The notes under the pieces are model-generated. The model saw nothing but the letters and a program-made list of their open reading frames with translations, did not search any database and was not told the DNA's origin. Shown here piece by piece: positions 17,443 to 29,154 of a stretch of DNA of 64,000 nt. Position numbers and translations under genes: made by a program. Within the stretch, counting starts at the first letter, position 1; every line of letters starts with the position of its first letter. This DNA comes from Salinisphaera orenii subsp. orenii MK-B5 (GTDB lineage: Bacteria > Pseudomonadota > Gammaproteobacteria > Nevskiales > Salinisphaeraceae): positions 1 to 64,000 of the forward strand of contig NZ_AYKH01000001.1 in NCBI RefSeq assembly GCF_003788635.1, read 5' to 3'.

Positions 17443-18102
17443 CTATCGATCTGCGGGCAAGCCCTGTCCGTCGACCAGTTGCCGCGCCCGCGCGAACACG
17501 GCTGCGAACATCGCCGGCGTGAGTCGGCCGGTATTCGTGTTGTAGCGGCTGCAGTGATAGGAGTCGAGCAGTACGCGTTCACCCGGCAGCGAGTGTTCGG
17601 CGGCATGGCCGAAGGGATGACTCGCCTGGCGCAGCTCCAGCGCCCGAATCACCGCCTTGTGTGCCAGACCGCCAAGCGCGAGCAGCACCCGCGGGCGCCG
17701 CATCTCCGCGGCCAGAAAGTGGTTGCACTGATTGATCTCGGCCGCGACCGGGCGATTGCCCGGCGGCAGACACCGCACTGCGTTGGTCAGCCGACAGTCG
17801 CGCAGCGTCAGGCCGTCGCCGGGCCCGCGCGAGCACGGCGCCGACGCGAAGCCATGCGCGTGCAGAGCCGGGTACAACAGATCGCCGGCGCCATCACCGG
17901 TGAACGGCCGTCCGCTCGCATTCGCACCGTGCAGACCCGGTGCGAGGCCGACGATCAGCAGTGCCGCGTCCCCCGGGCCGAAGCCGGGCACGGGCGCGGC
18001 ATGGTGGTCCGGGTGGTCCCGACGCACGCGCTCGCGCAACGCCGCCAGCCGCGGGCAGCGGCCGCAGTCCGACGGCGGCTCGGGCGGCGCCTCCACGGTC
18101 AC
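17443..18102 (-). CDS. Uracil-DNA glycosylase, family 5 (UdgB-like)
   Basis: Base-excision repair enzyme that removes uracil and other deaminated bases from DNA. The 219 residues contain the superfamily motifs GLAPGLHGAN (52-61) and the late DSYHCSRYNTNTGRLT segment, which match family-5 proteins better than classical Ung. Early C13xxC16 and later cysteines (C90, C103, C111) fit an Fe-S cluster as in families 4 and 5. The start codon is GTG at 18102. It is placed 16 bp upstream of uvrC in the same direction, so two DNA repair genes are probably co-transcribed. Family 4 is the alternative. Confidence 0.85.
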   Translation of the reverse strand: MTVEAPPEPPSDCGRCPRLAALRERVRRDHPDHHAAPVPGFGPGDAALLIVGLAPGLHGANASGRPFTGDGAGDLLYPALHAHGFASAPCSRGPGDGLTLRDCRLTNAVRCLPPGNRPVAAEINQCNHFLAAEMRRPRVLLALGGLAHKAVIRALELRQASHPFGHAAEHSLPGERVLLDSYHCSRYNTNTGRLTPAMFAAVFARARQLVDGQGLPADR

Positions 18103-18219
18103 ACGGCGGCGGGCTGCGGCCCGACCGTGCCCCGAGGCCGGCGAGCGATGGCCTTCGCCCTCACTGCAGCGAACCGTCCTGTGCGGCTGATTTGACGGAA
18201 ACGCCGACCGTCGAATCGT

Positions 18220-18699
18220 TCAGAGCGAGAGCTCCGATTCGGACACGACCACCCCGTCCAGATCGGCGTAGATCCAGTCGCCGGGCATGAAGGACACACC
18301 GGCGAATCGTATCGGCGCGTCGCGCTCGCCCTGATTCTTCTTGTACGACTTCTTCGGATGCGCGTTCAGCGCCTTCACCGCCACGCCCATCTGCGAAATA
18401 TCGGCCGAATCGCGGATGCAGCCGTAGACTAGGATACCCGCCCAATCGTTGTCGATCGCCAGCTGCGCGAGGTTGTCGCCGAGCAGCGCACAGCGCTCGG
18501 AGCCGCCGCCGTCGACCACCAGCACCCGGCCTTCCCCGGGCTCCTCGAGGGCGGCGCGCACGAGCGAATTGTCCTCGAAGCATTTGATCGTGCTGATGGG
18601 GCCGGCGAAGTCCAACGCGCCGCCGAAGTCGGTGAAGATCGGGTCGGCGATCTGCAGCTTGTCGCTGAACTCGTCGCAGAGATCGGTTATGGGCGTCAT
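18220..18699 (-). CDS. rraA: RraA family protein (RNase E activity regulator A)
   Basis: RraA proteins inhibit RNase E; many relatives instead act as 4-hydroxy-4-methyl-2-oxoglutarate/oxaloacetate aldolases. The 159 residues follow E. coli RraA (161) throughout: [19 protein letters not shown] at the start, [36 protein letters not shown] and [10 protein letters not shown]. The [12 protein letters not shown] and RDS segments contain the aldolase-type metal and substrate residues, so either function is possible. It lies between dsbB and the glycosylase. Confidence 0.88.
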   Translation of the reverse strand: MTPITDLCDEFSDKLQIADPIFTDFGGALDFAGPISTIKCFEDNSLVRAALEEPGEGRVLVVDGGGSERCALLGDNLAQLAIDNDWAGILVYGCIRDSADISQMGVAVKALNAHPKKSYKKNQGERDAPIRFAGVSFMPGDWIYADLDGVVVSESELSL

Positions 18700-18726
18700 G
18701 GTCGGGCTCTCCTTGAAAGTCGCGAA

Positions 18727-19230
18727 TCAGTCATGGTGGCCGCGTCGCGTACCGAGGCCGAACACGCCGGCCAGCGTCCACAGCGACAGGCCGAGAAAAC
18801 ACAGCAGGGTCCAGGCCGGCAGGCTGACGCCCAGGAAGGCGCCCTCGACCGTCGCGCAGCTGGCATCGCCGCGCAGGATCGTGGCGAGCACCTCGGTGAG
18901 GGGCATCACATCGACCAGGTAGTCGAGCCCGGGCCCGCAGGCCGGCACCTGATCGGCCGGCAGATGCAGCAGCCATACGTGTCGCGCCGCGATCGCCGCG
19001 CCGGCCAGGGCCGACAGCGTCGCCAGCACCGCATATACGCGGTGCCCCACCGGCCCCGGCCCGTGCAGCAGACCGATCAGGCAGAAAACCGCCACGCCGG
19101 CCATCGCCACGCGCTGGAACATGCACAGCGGGCACGGCTCCAGACCCAGCGCATATTCGAGATAGTAGGCAAAAGCCAGAGCCAGCGCCGGCAGCGCGAA
19201 GCCGACGAGGAAGAATCCGCGTGTCGTCAT
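18727..19230 (-). CDS. dsbB: Disulfide bond formation protein B
   Basis: Inner-membrane quinone reductase that re-oxidises DsbA. From ATG at 19230 the product has 167 residues and four membrane segments. The two essential cysteine pairs are visible: C33-P-L-C36 in the first periplasmic loop and C98/C125 in the second. The preceding open frame has no hydrophobic or family character. No dsbA is nearby. Confidence 0.94.
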   Translation of the reverse strand: MTTRGFFLVGFALPALALAFAYYLEYALGLEPCPLCMFQRVAMAGVAVFCLIGLLHGPGPVGHRVYAVLATLSALAGAAIAARHVWLLHLPADQVPACGPGLDYLVDVMPLTEVLATILRGDASCATVEGAFLGVSLPAWTLLCFLGLSLWTLAGVFGLGTRRGHHD

Positions 19231-19429
19231 GCGCGGATCATCCCATAGCCTCCGGGCACCCACAACGCACGGAGCCGCGAAGAGCGCCACACGGGCCGGT
19301 GAATGCAGCGGCGCGGCTTGACCGACCGCCGGCCTCTCGGCAGACCGGCGCGCTGTTTTGCCGGCCTGGCCACGGCATCGGTATGGCCATCCACGTTAAA
19401 TTGGTGTCGTCACCCTACCGAGACCCGTC

Positions 19430-20560
19430 ATGATCGATCGCCGTCGTTTTCTACAGAACGCCGCCATTGCGGCGGCCGCGACCGTCAGCGCGCCTCTTTC
19501 CGCGGCCCGCCGCAGCGACGACAGCGGATCGGGCGCCACATACGAACCCGACACCCTGCCGGCCAATCCCGAGGATGCCGCGCGCTACCGGCCGCCTTAC
19601 AAGCTCGGCGCCGGCACAACCCAGCTCGGCAATATCTTCAAGATCACGCCCGACGCCCAGGCCGAGGCCATGCTCGAAGCCCAGTGGCAGACGGGCGTGC
19701 GCTATTTCGACACCTCGCCCTGGTACGGCCTGGGCCTGAGCGAGCGCCGCCTCGGGCATTTTCTCGACGACAAGAACCCGGACGACTACGTGCTCTCGAC
19801 CAAGGTCGGCCGCCTGCTGATCCCCGACGCCTCGGTGGATTCGGTCGGCAACTGGAAGGGCGATCTCAACTTCGACTACCGCTACGACTACACCGCCGCC
19901 GGCGTGCGCCGCTCGGTCGAGGACAGCCTGCAGCGTCTGGGCGTGCCGAAGATCGATATCGTCTATATCCACGATCTCGCGCCCAGCAACACCGACTTCG
20001 ACGACTGGCGCGAACAGCTCCAGATCGCGATCGACGGCGCCATGCCGGAGCTCACCCGCATGCGCGAGGAAGGCATGATCAAGGCTTGGGGCATGGGCGT
20101 GAACGATATCGAGCCGGCGGTGGCCGCCCTCGACGCCGCCGACCCGGACGTGATCCTGCAGGCCACCGAATACTCGCTGGTCAAGCACGAGGACGCGCTC
20201 GATCGCCTGTTCCCGCGCGTGCGCGAAAAGAACGCCTCGGTGGTGATCGGCGCGCCCTACAACGCCGGCTTTCTTGCCGGCGTCGACCGCTGGCACTACG
20301 GCGGCGAGATGCCCGAAGGCGTGATGGCCAAGCGCGACCGTCTGCGCGCCGTCGCCAAGGCGCACGACGTGGACCTGCGCACCGCGGCGCTGCAGTTCAC
20401 GGCCGCGCCGGACGTCGTGAGCGCGACCATTCCGGGCGCGCGCAACGCCGAGCAGGCGCGCGAGAACGCGGCCTCAATGCGGGCGTCGATTCCCGCAGCG
20501 TTCTGGGACGAACTCAAGAGCGAGGGCCTTATCGCCGAGAGCGCGCCGACACCGAGCTGA
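19430..20560 (+). CDS. Aldo/keto reductase with a Tat signal peptide
   Basis: NAD(P)-dependent aldo/keto reductase of the D-threo-aldose / L-fucose / pyridoxal dehydrogenase type. The 376 residues begin with a twin-arginine export signal: DRRRFLQ at 3-9 (consensus RRxFL), an alanine-rich core, and a likely cleavage site near APLSAA. The mature part has the AKR hallmarks: LGAGTTQLGN, the catalytic-tyrosine region FDTSPWYGLGLSERRLG, STKVGR with the catalytic lysine, VYIHD, and the NADP-side IPGARNAEQARENAASM. ATG at 19430 is the only start that yields the Tat motif. Function is unassigned. It is divergent from dsbB and convergent with the DCC gene. Confidence 0.83.
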   Translation: MIDRRRFLQNAAIAAAATVSAPLSAARRSDDSGSGATYEPDTLPANPEDAARYRPPYKLGAGTTQLGNIFKITPDAQAEAMLEAQWQTGVRYFDTSPWYGLGLSERRLGHFLDDKNPDDYVLSTKVGRLLIPDASVDSVGNWKGDLNFDYRYDYTAAGVRRSVEDSLQRLGVPKIDIVYIHDLAPSNTDFDDWREQLQIAIDGAMPELTRMREEGMIKAWGMGVNDIEPAVAALDAADPDVILQATEYSLVKHEDALDRLFPRVREKNASVVIGAPYNAGFLAGVDRWHYGGEMPEGVMAKRDRLRAVAKAHDVDLRTAALQFTAAPDVVSATIPGARNAEQARENAASMRASIPAAFWDELKSEGLIAESAPTPS

Positions 20561-20706
20561 GCCGCGCTGCCCGGCCCCGGTGCTGCGCCTGGCGCGGGTC
20601 GCGCTGTAGCGAGCAGCCGCGACGCGCTCGGCCCATGCGCGTTTCCCCGAGCGGGCGCGGCGGCGTCATCGAACACGCGAACGGAGAGCGCACCGCTCGG
20701 CGGGTC

Positions 20707-21168
20707 TCAGTGCCGGCCGTCGTCGCCCAGAAACCGCCCGGGATGATCCGGCGGCGGCGAGACACAGCAGGCGTGGCGCCCGAACAGCCGATATCGGCGG
20801 CGCGCGATCCGGTCGTAGATCCAGTCCCGCAGCGGCCGCGGCACCACGCGGAGCATCACCAGCGCCTTCCACGGCCAGCCGAGGCCGGCCACGACCCGCA
20901 GGAACGCCTCGCTCTTGCCATAGACCGCGCGCGCCTCGACGACCAGCAGCGTATCGAAGGTTGTGGTCGGCAGGCCGAAATGTCGCAGGACCGCCTGCCC
21001 CGCATCCGACTGCATCGGCGCCAGCCTGAACCGACGATCACCGTCGTGCCGGATGATGAACCGAGCCCAGCCGTTGCAGAGACGGCAGACACCATCGAAC
21101 AAAACCAGCCGCTCGCCGTCCGCAAGGACGGCGGGCCGCCGCGCCGCCGACCGAAACGGCCGGCTCAT
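20707..21168 (-). CDS. DCC family thiol-disulfide oxidoreductase-like protein (DUF393)
   Basis: Small thioredoxin-fold-like protein of unknown role. The signature LVLFDGVCRLCNGWARFIIRH contains the DxxCxxC motif defining the family. Further typical features are FRLAPMQSD, a VVEARAVYGKSEAFLRV segment and a C-terminal PLRDWIYDRIARRRYRLFG. I chose ATG at 21168 (153 residues). ATG at 21192, with a nearby GAGG, would add eight residues and is equally possible. The open frame further upstream has no recognisable content. Confidence 0.8.
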   Translation of the reverse strand: MSRPFRSAARRPAVLADGERLVLFDGVCRLCNGWARFIIRHDGDRRFRLAPMQSDAGQAVLRHFGLPTTTFDTLLVVEARAVYGKSEAFLRVVAGLGWPWKALVMLRVVPRPLRDWIYDRIARRRYRLFGRHACCVSPPPDHPGRFLGDDGRH

Positions 21169-21192
21169 GGCCGCGGCCACCTTAAACGGCAT

Positions 21193-21753
21193 GCGGCCTC
21201 GAGCCCAGCGGCGATGGCACCCTGACGCGGATCGCTCGGCCAAGTGCCCCGCCCTCGCCCTGTGCCGGACGGCCGAACGATCGATGGCGACCGCCACCGG
21301 GGCACGCGCGTCCCTCGAACCTGTGTGATTGCAAGGGTCCGAACCGTCACGTACCGCGACCTGTCGGCCTCCTCCAAGGACCAGCGGTTCGTGCGCACGG
21401 GGCCACCCCGCCCGCGATCCGGCCGTGGCGTAGCGCGCCGTCCGCATCGAACCGCAACGCCGGAACCGCCCTGGTCACACGTCAACCGCACCGGTCTCAA
21501 CCCCGCGTAACGTCTCGGACGATCCTGCACGAGCCGAGCGCGCACCGACCGGGCTGCGGGCGATAGAGGCGCCGAATCGCACATCCACGGCGTCGACGCC
21601 GGCCGCGCTCGCCTCGCACCGTCGTAACGGCATCCCTCGGGTTCGCGGGCCGATGGCGCGACCGTGACCGCTCGTCGAGCCGAGTCGGCGCAAGTCAGCG
21701 CCCGGGGCCCGCCGAAACGGGCCCCGTACGTAGATACGCGGTATCGAAACGGC
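21193..21753. other. Gene-free region upstream of the DCC gene and downstream of fumC
   Basis: About 560 bases without a supportable gene. Short open frames on both strands are Arg/Pro-rich and match nothing I know. The only clear structure is the GC hairpin near the fumC end. A promoter for the DCC gene may lie here, but no good -35/-10 pair is visible. Confidence 0.5.
21704..21725 (-). terminator. GC-rich hairpin behind fumC, possible terminator
   Basis: An 8-bp perfect stem (GGGGCCCG at 21704-21711 with CGGGCCCC at 21718-21725, 6-nt loop) lies 28 bp past the fumC stop codon. No T-run follows on the minus strand, so it may be an RNA-stabilising 3' structure or a weak terminator. Confidence 0.5.
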
Positions 21754-24680
<2,927 letters not shown>

Positions 24681-24684
24681 GCCG

Positions 24685-25302
24685 GTGGACGTCTTTGAGG
24701 CCATCGCCACCCGGCGCTCGGTGCGCCATTTCGACCCCGCGCACCGCATGAGCGACGACGAGATCGACACGCTCATGAGCCACATCCTGCTGTCGCCGAC
24801 CGCATTCAACATCCAGAACTGGCGTTTCGTGGCCGTGCAGGACCCGGCGCTGCGCGCCGAGATCCGCAAGGCGGCCTGGGATCAGGCCCAGGTCACCGAG
24901 GCGTCACTGTTGCTGGTGATGTGTCTGGATCTCAAGAGCTGGGCGAAATCGCCCGAGCGCTACTGGCGGCACGCGCCGGCGCAGGTCAGCGAGTCGATGG
25001 TGCGCGAGATCCGGCATTTCTATCGCGACGACGAGATGCTGCAGCGCGACGAGGGCATGCGCTCCTGCGGCATGGCCGCCCAGACCGCCATGCTGGCCGC
25101 ACGGGGCATGGGATACGACTCCTGTCCGATGGACGGCTTCGACTTCAAGCGGGTCGGCCATCTGATCAACCTGCCGCCGGATCACCGGATCTGCATGATG
25201 ATCACCTTCGGCAAGGCGCAGGCGGCCGCGCATCCGCGCAGCGGCCAGCTCGATCTGTCCGAGGTGTTCGTGCGCGACCGCTTCACCGAAAGCGAGCGCT
25301 GA
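24685..25302 (+). CDS. Nitroreductase family protein
   Basis: FMN-dependent NAD(P)H oxidoreductase family. The 205 residues open with DVFEAIATRRSVRHFD, in which the RRS segment contacts FMN phosphate. LSPTAFNIQNWRFVAVQD and a C-terminal ITFGKAQ segment are also typical. The start is GTG at 24685, only 4 bp after the purB stop, which implies co-transcription with purB. The longer open frame lies inside purB and is rejected. The physiological electron acceptor cannot be told from sequence. Confidence 0.85.
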   Translation: MDVFEAIATRRSVRHFDPAHRMSDDEIDTLMSHILLSPTAFNIQNWRFVAVQDPALRAEIRKAAWDQAQVTEASLLLVMCLDLKSWAKSPERYWRHAPAQVSESMVREIRHFYRDDEMLQRDEGMRSCGMAAQTAMLAARGMGYDSCPMDGFDFKRVGHLINLPPDHRICMMITFGKAQAAAHPRSGQLDLSEVFVRDRFTESER

Positions 25303-25431
25303 ACTCCGCGCACGTAGCGCTGATGGCATGAGCCCCGCTGTCTAAATCACCTCGACCGCCCTTTTGCCATCACCGCATGGCGAGCCCTGCGCGGCCGCGG
25401 TGCGGCGTCTGTACGGCCGCGCTGCACCCGG

Positions 25432-25872
25432 TTACTCCTCCGGGGGCACGTGCTCGAGCGTCCGGATGCGTTCGCGCACCGTCTCGGGCACGCGCATGCT
25501 CGTCTGCGCACCGAAATCGAACCACACCACCACGGTGTCGTAGACCGCGATGACGTCGTCGGTCTCGGCGTAGAACAGGCACTGCTCTAGCTCGAAGCTG
25601 GCGCGGCCGATGCGCTTGACGCGGGTGCCGATCTCGACATCCGCGGGAAAACGCAGCTGTTGACGAAAGCTGCAGCGCAGATCGGCCAGGAGCGGGCCGT
25701 CGCTGATCTGGGTGTCGCCGTCGTCGGCGATCGTATGCATATAGTCGATGCGTCCGTCCTCCGAATAACGATAGAAGACGGTGTTGTTGACGTGGCCCAG
25801 GCTGTCCATCTCGCCCCACTTCACCTTGATGGCGACGTAGTGCGCGTAATCGGAACGCGTCGGTTGGCGCAT
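25432..25872 (-). CDS. Acyl-CoA thioesterase, 4HBT hot-dog family
   Basis: Single hot-dog domain of the YbgC/4-hydroxybenzoyl-CoA thioesterase type, 146 residues from ATG at 25872. The family active-site pattern D-x-x-x-HVNN is present in GEMDSLGHVNNTVFYRYSEDGR. The start is supported by AAGGAAG on the minus strand. It is divergent from a TetR regulator followed by fadE, so a role in releasing or recycling fatty acyl-CoA under that regulator is plausible. The 5' region carries a perfect TATAAT and a palindrome. Confidence 0.86.
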   Translation of the reverse strand: MRQPTRSDYAHYVAIKVKWGEMDSLGHVNNTVFYRYSEDGRIDYMHTIADDGDTQISDGPLLADLRCSFRQQLRFPADVEIGTRVKRIGRASFELEQCLFYAETDDVIAVYDTVVVWFDFGAQTSMRVPETVRERIRTLEHVPPEE

Positions 25873-25902
25873 GTGGTTTCTTCCTTCCAGCTGTGCGGTT
25901 CC

Positions 25903-25916
25903 ATACGGCGCCGTAT
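25903..25916. promoter_or_regulatory. Palindrome in the thioesterase/TetR divergent region, candidate operator
   Basis: ATACGGCGCCGTAT is a perfect 14-bp palindrome placed 30 bp upstream of the thioesterase start and 56 bp upstream of the TetR start. It abuts a TTGACA (25916-25921) and is close to a TATAAT on the minus strand. TetR-family repressors usually bind such palindromes next to their own gene. A second ATACGG occurs at 25945-25950. Confidence 0.45.
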
Positions 25917-25941
25917 TGACACGGCCCGGCAACTCGACGAC

Positions 25942-25947
25942 ATTATA
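25942..25947 (-). promoter_or_regulatory. Candidate -10 element of the thioesterase gene
   Basis: A perfect TATAAT on the minus strand, 69 bp upstream of the thioesterase ATG. The best -35 is TTGCGC at 25968-25973, but the spacing of 20 bp is long. The palindrome at 25903-25916 would then lie in the 5' leader. Confidence 0.4.
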
Positions 25948-25972
25948 CGGAAGTCCAATTGTGCAGTGCGCA

Positions 25973-26614
25973 ATGCCGAAGCCTCAGAAAACGATGCTCA
26001 CCAGCCGGGACTGGGCCGAAGCCGCCCTCGATGCGATCGGCCAGCGCGGCGTCGAGGGCGTGGCCGTCGAGCCGATCGCGCGCGATCTGGGTGTGACCAA
26101 GGGGAGCTTCTACTGGCATTTCGCCAACCGTGAAGCCTTGCTCGTGGCCGCGCTTCAACTCTGGGAGGCGCGAGAGACCGACGATGTGCTAGAGCGGGTC
26201 CGACAGGAGACCGATCCTCGCGCGCGCATCCAGCGCCTGATCACCGAGGTCAACGCCTCCCGTCGCGCCAGCCGTATTCACACCGCCCTGTCGAGCGCGA
26301 CCAAGCCCGGTTTCGTGCGCGATTACGTCGAACGCGTGTCCAAGCGCCGCCTCGATTTCATCCAGGATTGCTATGCCGGCCTCGGCCTCGGGGCTGAAAC
26401 CGCGCGCCGCTGGGCGCTGATGACGTTCTCGGTGTTTCTCGGCGCGCTGCAGATCCGGCGCGACCTGCCGGGTGAATGGCCGGCCGCCGACGAGCCCGCC
26501 TTCGGCGATTACGTGAAGTTTCTAATGGTCACGCTCGTCCCGCCCGGTCTGGACGGTGACGACGCGGCCACGACCGACGCGGCGCCCGCTGGCGCAGCGG
26601 CCCGCGACGGTTGA
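25973..26614 (+). CDS. TetR family transcriptional regulator
   Basis: DNA-binding repressor, 213 residues from ATG at 25973. The N-terminal helix-turn-helix reads GVEGVAVEPIARDLGVTKGSFYWHFANREALL, a canonical TetR pattern; the C-terminal ligand domain is not assignable. It is followed 22 bp later by fadE in the same direction and faces a thioesterase gene, so it most likely controls this fatty-acid module in response to an acyl-CoA or fatty acid, analogous to FadR-type or PsrA-type TetR regulators. The acid- and Ala-rich C-terminal tail (DGDDAATTDAAPAGAAARDG) appears non-conserved. Confidence 0.87.
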   Translation: MPKPQKTMLTSRDWAEAALDAIGQRGVEGVAVEPIARDLGVTKGSFYWHFANREALLVAALQLWEARETDDVLERVRQETDPRARIQRLITEVNASRRASRIHTALSSATKPGFVRDYVERVSKRRLDFIQDCYAGLGLGAETARRWALMTFSVFLGALQIRRDLPGEWPAADEPAFGDYVKFLMVTLVPPGLDGDDAATTDAAPAGAAARDG

Positions 26615-26636
26615 GTCTTTTACTACGGAGGTTCCC

Positions 26637-29099
26637 ATGACAGCTCTGTTATCGATACTGGTCGCGATCGCGGCTGCCTGGACGCTGGCCTACCTCGGCG
26701 TCTCGCTGATGGTCTGGAGCGCAGCGGTCGTCATCTACTTCGCCGCGCTGGCGGCGGTGGGCGCGATCGGCTGGGTCGGGCTTCTGATCGCGGCCGTGGT
26801 CTTCGCGCCGCTGCTGATCCTGTTCAACAGTACCCCGCTGCGGCGTCGCTTTGCGTCCAAACCCATATTCAAGGGTTTCAAGGCCGTACTGCCGCCGATG
26901 TCGGACACCGAGCGCGAAGCGCTCGAAGCCGGCAGCACCTGGTGGGAAACGGAAATGTTCCGCGGCAAGCCGGACTGGCAGTACCTGCTGGATTTCAAGC
27001 GCACCCAGCTCACCGAGGCCGAGCAGTCGTTTCTCGACAACGAGACGGAAACGCTCTGCGGCATGCTCGACGAGTGGGAGATCAGCGCCGAACTAAAGGA
27101 CATCCCGCAGGAAGCCTGGGAATACATCCGCGCGCACAAGTTCTTCGCCATGCTTATTCCCAAGGCCCATGGCGGCCTGGGATTCTCCGCGGTTGCGCAG
27201 TCCACCGTGGTCGCCAAGATCGCCTCGCGCTCGCTGACCACCGCGGTCACGGTGATGGTGCCGAACTCGCTGGGCCCGGGCGAACTGCTCGTGCATTACG
27301 GCACCAAGGAACAACAGGACAAATGGCTGCCGGGCCTGGCCGACGGCAGCCAGATCCCCTGCTTCGGCCTGACCGGCCCCGAAGTCGGCTCCGACGCCGG
27401 CGCGCTGCCGGACACCGGCATCGTCTGCCGCGGCGAGTACAACGGCGAGGAGGTGCTGGGCATGAAGCTCACATTCTCCAAGCGCTGGATCACGCTGGCC
27501 CCGGTGGCGACGGTCATCGGCCTGGCCTTCAAGCTCTATGACCCCGACGGCCTGCTGGGCGACCCGGACACGACCGACTACGGCATCACCTGTGCGCTCA
27601 TCTCGGCCGACGAGCCGGGGGTGGAAATCGGCCGCCGCCACTCACCGGGCGCCTTCATGAACGGGCCGATCTACGGCAAGGACGTATTCGTGCCGCTGGA
27701 TGCGATCATCGGCGGGCAGGAGAAGGCCGGCGGCGGCTGGCGCATGCTGGTCGAGTGCCTGTCGGCCGGCCGCGGCATCTCGCTGCCGGCGCTGTCCTCG
27801 GCCGCCTCGAAGACGGCCTATCGCATGACCGGCGCCTTCGGTCGCATCCGGCGCCAGTTCAAGGTGCCGGTGGGCAAGTTCGAGGGCGTGCAGGAAGCCA
27901 CCGCGCGCATCGGTGGCCTCAACTACAAGATGGAGGCTGCGCGCATCTTCACCGCCAGCGGCGTCGATCAGTGCACGCCGGCGGTGGTCACGGCCATGGC
28001 CAAATACCACATGACCGAATGGATGCGCCAGATCGTCAACGACGCCATGGACGTACACGGCGGGCGCGGCATCCAGCAGGGGCCACGCAACTATCTGTTC
28101 TCCTCCTATCAGTCGATCCCGATCGCGATCACGGTTGAGGGCGCGAACATCCTGACCCGCAGCCTGATGATCTTCGGTCAGGGCGCGATCCGCTGCCATC
28201 CCTACGTCTTCCCCGAGATGGAGGCGGCGCGCAACGACGATCTCGAGGAATTCGACACCCTGCTCTGGTCGCATGTGGGCCACTCGGTCAACCGGGCCGC
28301 GCGCACGCTCACCTTCGGCCTGTCCGGGGCGGTGACCGCCAAGGCGCCCGTATCGGGCGTGGCCGCGCCCTACTATCGTCAGCTGGAGCGCTTCTCCTCG
28401 GCGCTGGCGATCTGTTCGGACATCACGATGGGCATGCTCGGCGGCGAACTGAAGCGCAAGGAACTGCTCTCCGCCCGCCTGGGCGACGTACTGTCCGAGC
28501 TCTACTTCGGCTCGGCGACGCTGAAGTTCTTCTATGACGAGGGCGAAAAGGACGAAGACATCGAGCACCTGCACTACGTCATGCAGGACTGCCTGCACAA
28601 GATCGAACAGGCATTCGACGGCTTCTTCCGCAATTTCCCCAACCGATTCGTCGGCGGCGCGATGCGCGTGCTCGTCTTCCCAACCGGTCGGCATCACAAG
28701 GGACCGAGTGATCGCCTGATCAACACGATCGGCGACGCCATCCTCGAGCCGTCGAGCTTCCGTGATCGTCTGACCGCGAACATCTATCTCGGGACCGACG
28801 AGCACAGCGCGACGGGCCGCATGGAAAAGGCCTTCGACAAGCTGATCGAGGTCGAGCCGGCCTTCGAGAAGTTCGCCAAGGCGGTCGGCAAGGGCGAGGC
28901 CGAAGGCTTCACCGTGGACGAGCAGCTGACCAGTGCGGTGGCGGCCGGCGTGCTCACGGACGCCGAGGCGCGCCAGGTCAAGGAATACGACGACCTGCGC
29001 TACGACGCGATCCTCACCGACGCGTTCAGCAAGGAATATCTTGCCGATCCCGTCAATCACCGCCACGAGGACCATCGCATGGAATCGCGGGTCGCCTGA
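26637..29099 (+). CDS. fadE: Acyl-CoA dehydrogenase FadE
   Basis: FAD-dependent enzyme for the first step of fatty-acid beta-oxidation. The 820-residue product matches the long FadE class (E. coli 814) rather than the 380-residue ACADs. It has two or three N-terminal membrane helices (about 3-65), a soluble N-terminal domain, CFGLTGPEVGSDAGALPDTG (flavin and substrate loop), FSKRWITLAPVA, and MDVHGGRGIQQGPRNYL, then the DUF1974-type C-terminal domain. ATG at 26637 is decided by a strong GGAGG six bases upstream. Probably co-transcribed with the TetR gene. Confidence 0.95.
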   Translation: MTALLSILVAIAAAWTLAYLGVSLMVWSAAVVIYFAALAAVGAIGWVGLLIAAVVFAPLLILFNSTPLRRRFASKPIFKGFKAVLPPMSDTEREALEAGSTWWETEMFRGKPDWQYLLDFKRTQLTEAEQSFLDNETETLCGMLDEWEISAELKDIPQEAWEYIRAHKFFAMLIPKAHGGLGFSAVAQSTVVAKIASRSLTTAVTVMVPNSLGPGELLVHYGTKEQQDKWLPGLADGSQIPCFGLTGPEVGSDAGALPDTGIVCRGEYNGEEVLGMKLTFSKRWITLAPVATVIGLAFKLYDPDGLLGDPDTTDYGITCALISADEPGVEIGRRHSPGAFMNGPIYGKDVFVPLDAIIGGQEKAGGGWRMLVECLSAGRGISLPALSSAASKTAYRMTGAFGRIRRQFKVPVGKFEGVQEATARIGGLNYKMEAARIFTASGVDQCTPAVVTAMAKYHMTEWMRQIVNDAMDVHGGRGIQQGPRNYLFSSYQSIPIAITVEGANILTRSLMIFGQGAIRCHPYVFPEMEAARNDDLEEFDTLLWSHVGHSVNRAARTLTFGLSGAVTAKAPVSGVAAPYYRQLERFSSALAICSDITMGMLGGELKRKELLSARLGDVLSELYFGSATLKFFYDEGEKDEDIEHLHYVMQDCLHKIEQAFDGFFRNFPNRFVGGAMRVLVFPTGRHHKGPSDRLINTIGDAILEPSSFRDRLTANIYLGTDEHSATGRMEKAFDKLIEVEPAFEKFAKAVGKGEAEGFTVDEQLTSAVAAGVLTDAEARQVKEYDDLRYDAILTDAFSKEYLADPVNHRHEDHRMESRVA

Positions 29100-29120
29100 G
29101 ACGCGTCCTGCTTTTCCCAC

Positions 29121-29150
29121 AAGACCCCGGGCCACGGCCCGGGGCTTATC
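29121..29150 (+). terminator. Terminator of fadE
   Basis: A 9-bp perfect GC stem (CCCCGGGCC at 29125-29133 with GGCCCGGGG at 29136-29144) is followed by CTTATC. It starts 25 bp past the fadE stop. The T-run is short, so termination may be incomplete. Confidence 0.7.
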
Positions 29151-29154
29151 ACGC

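Noticed and set aside
21165-21584. Possible small minus-strand gene upstream of the DCC gene
   Set aside because: Arg/Ala/Pro-rich sequence without hydrophobic or conserved segments and no convincing ribosome site; it partly overlaps the DCC start region.
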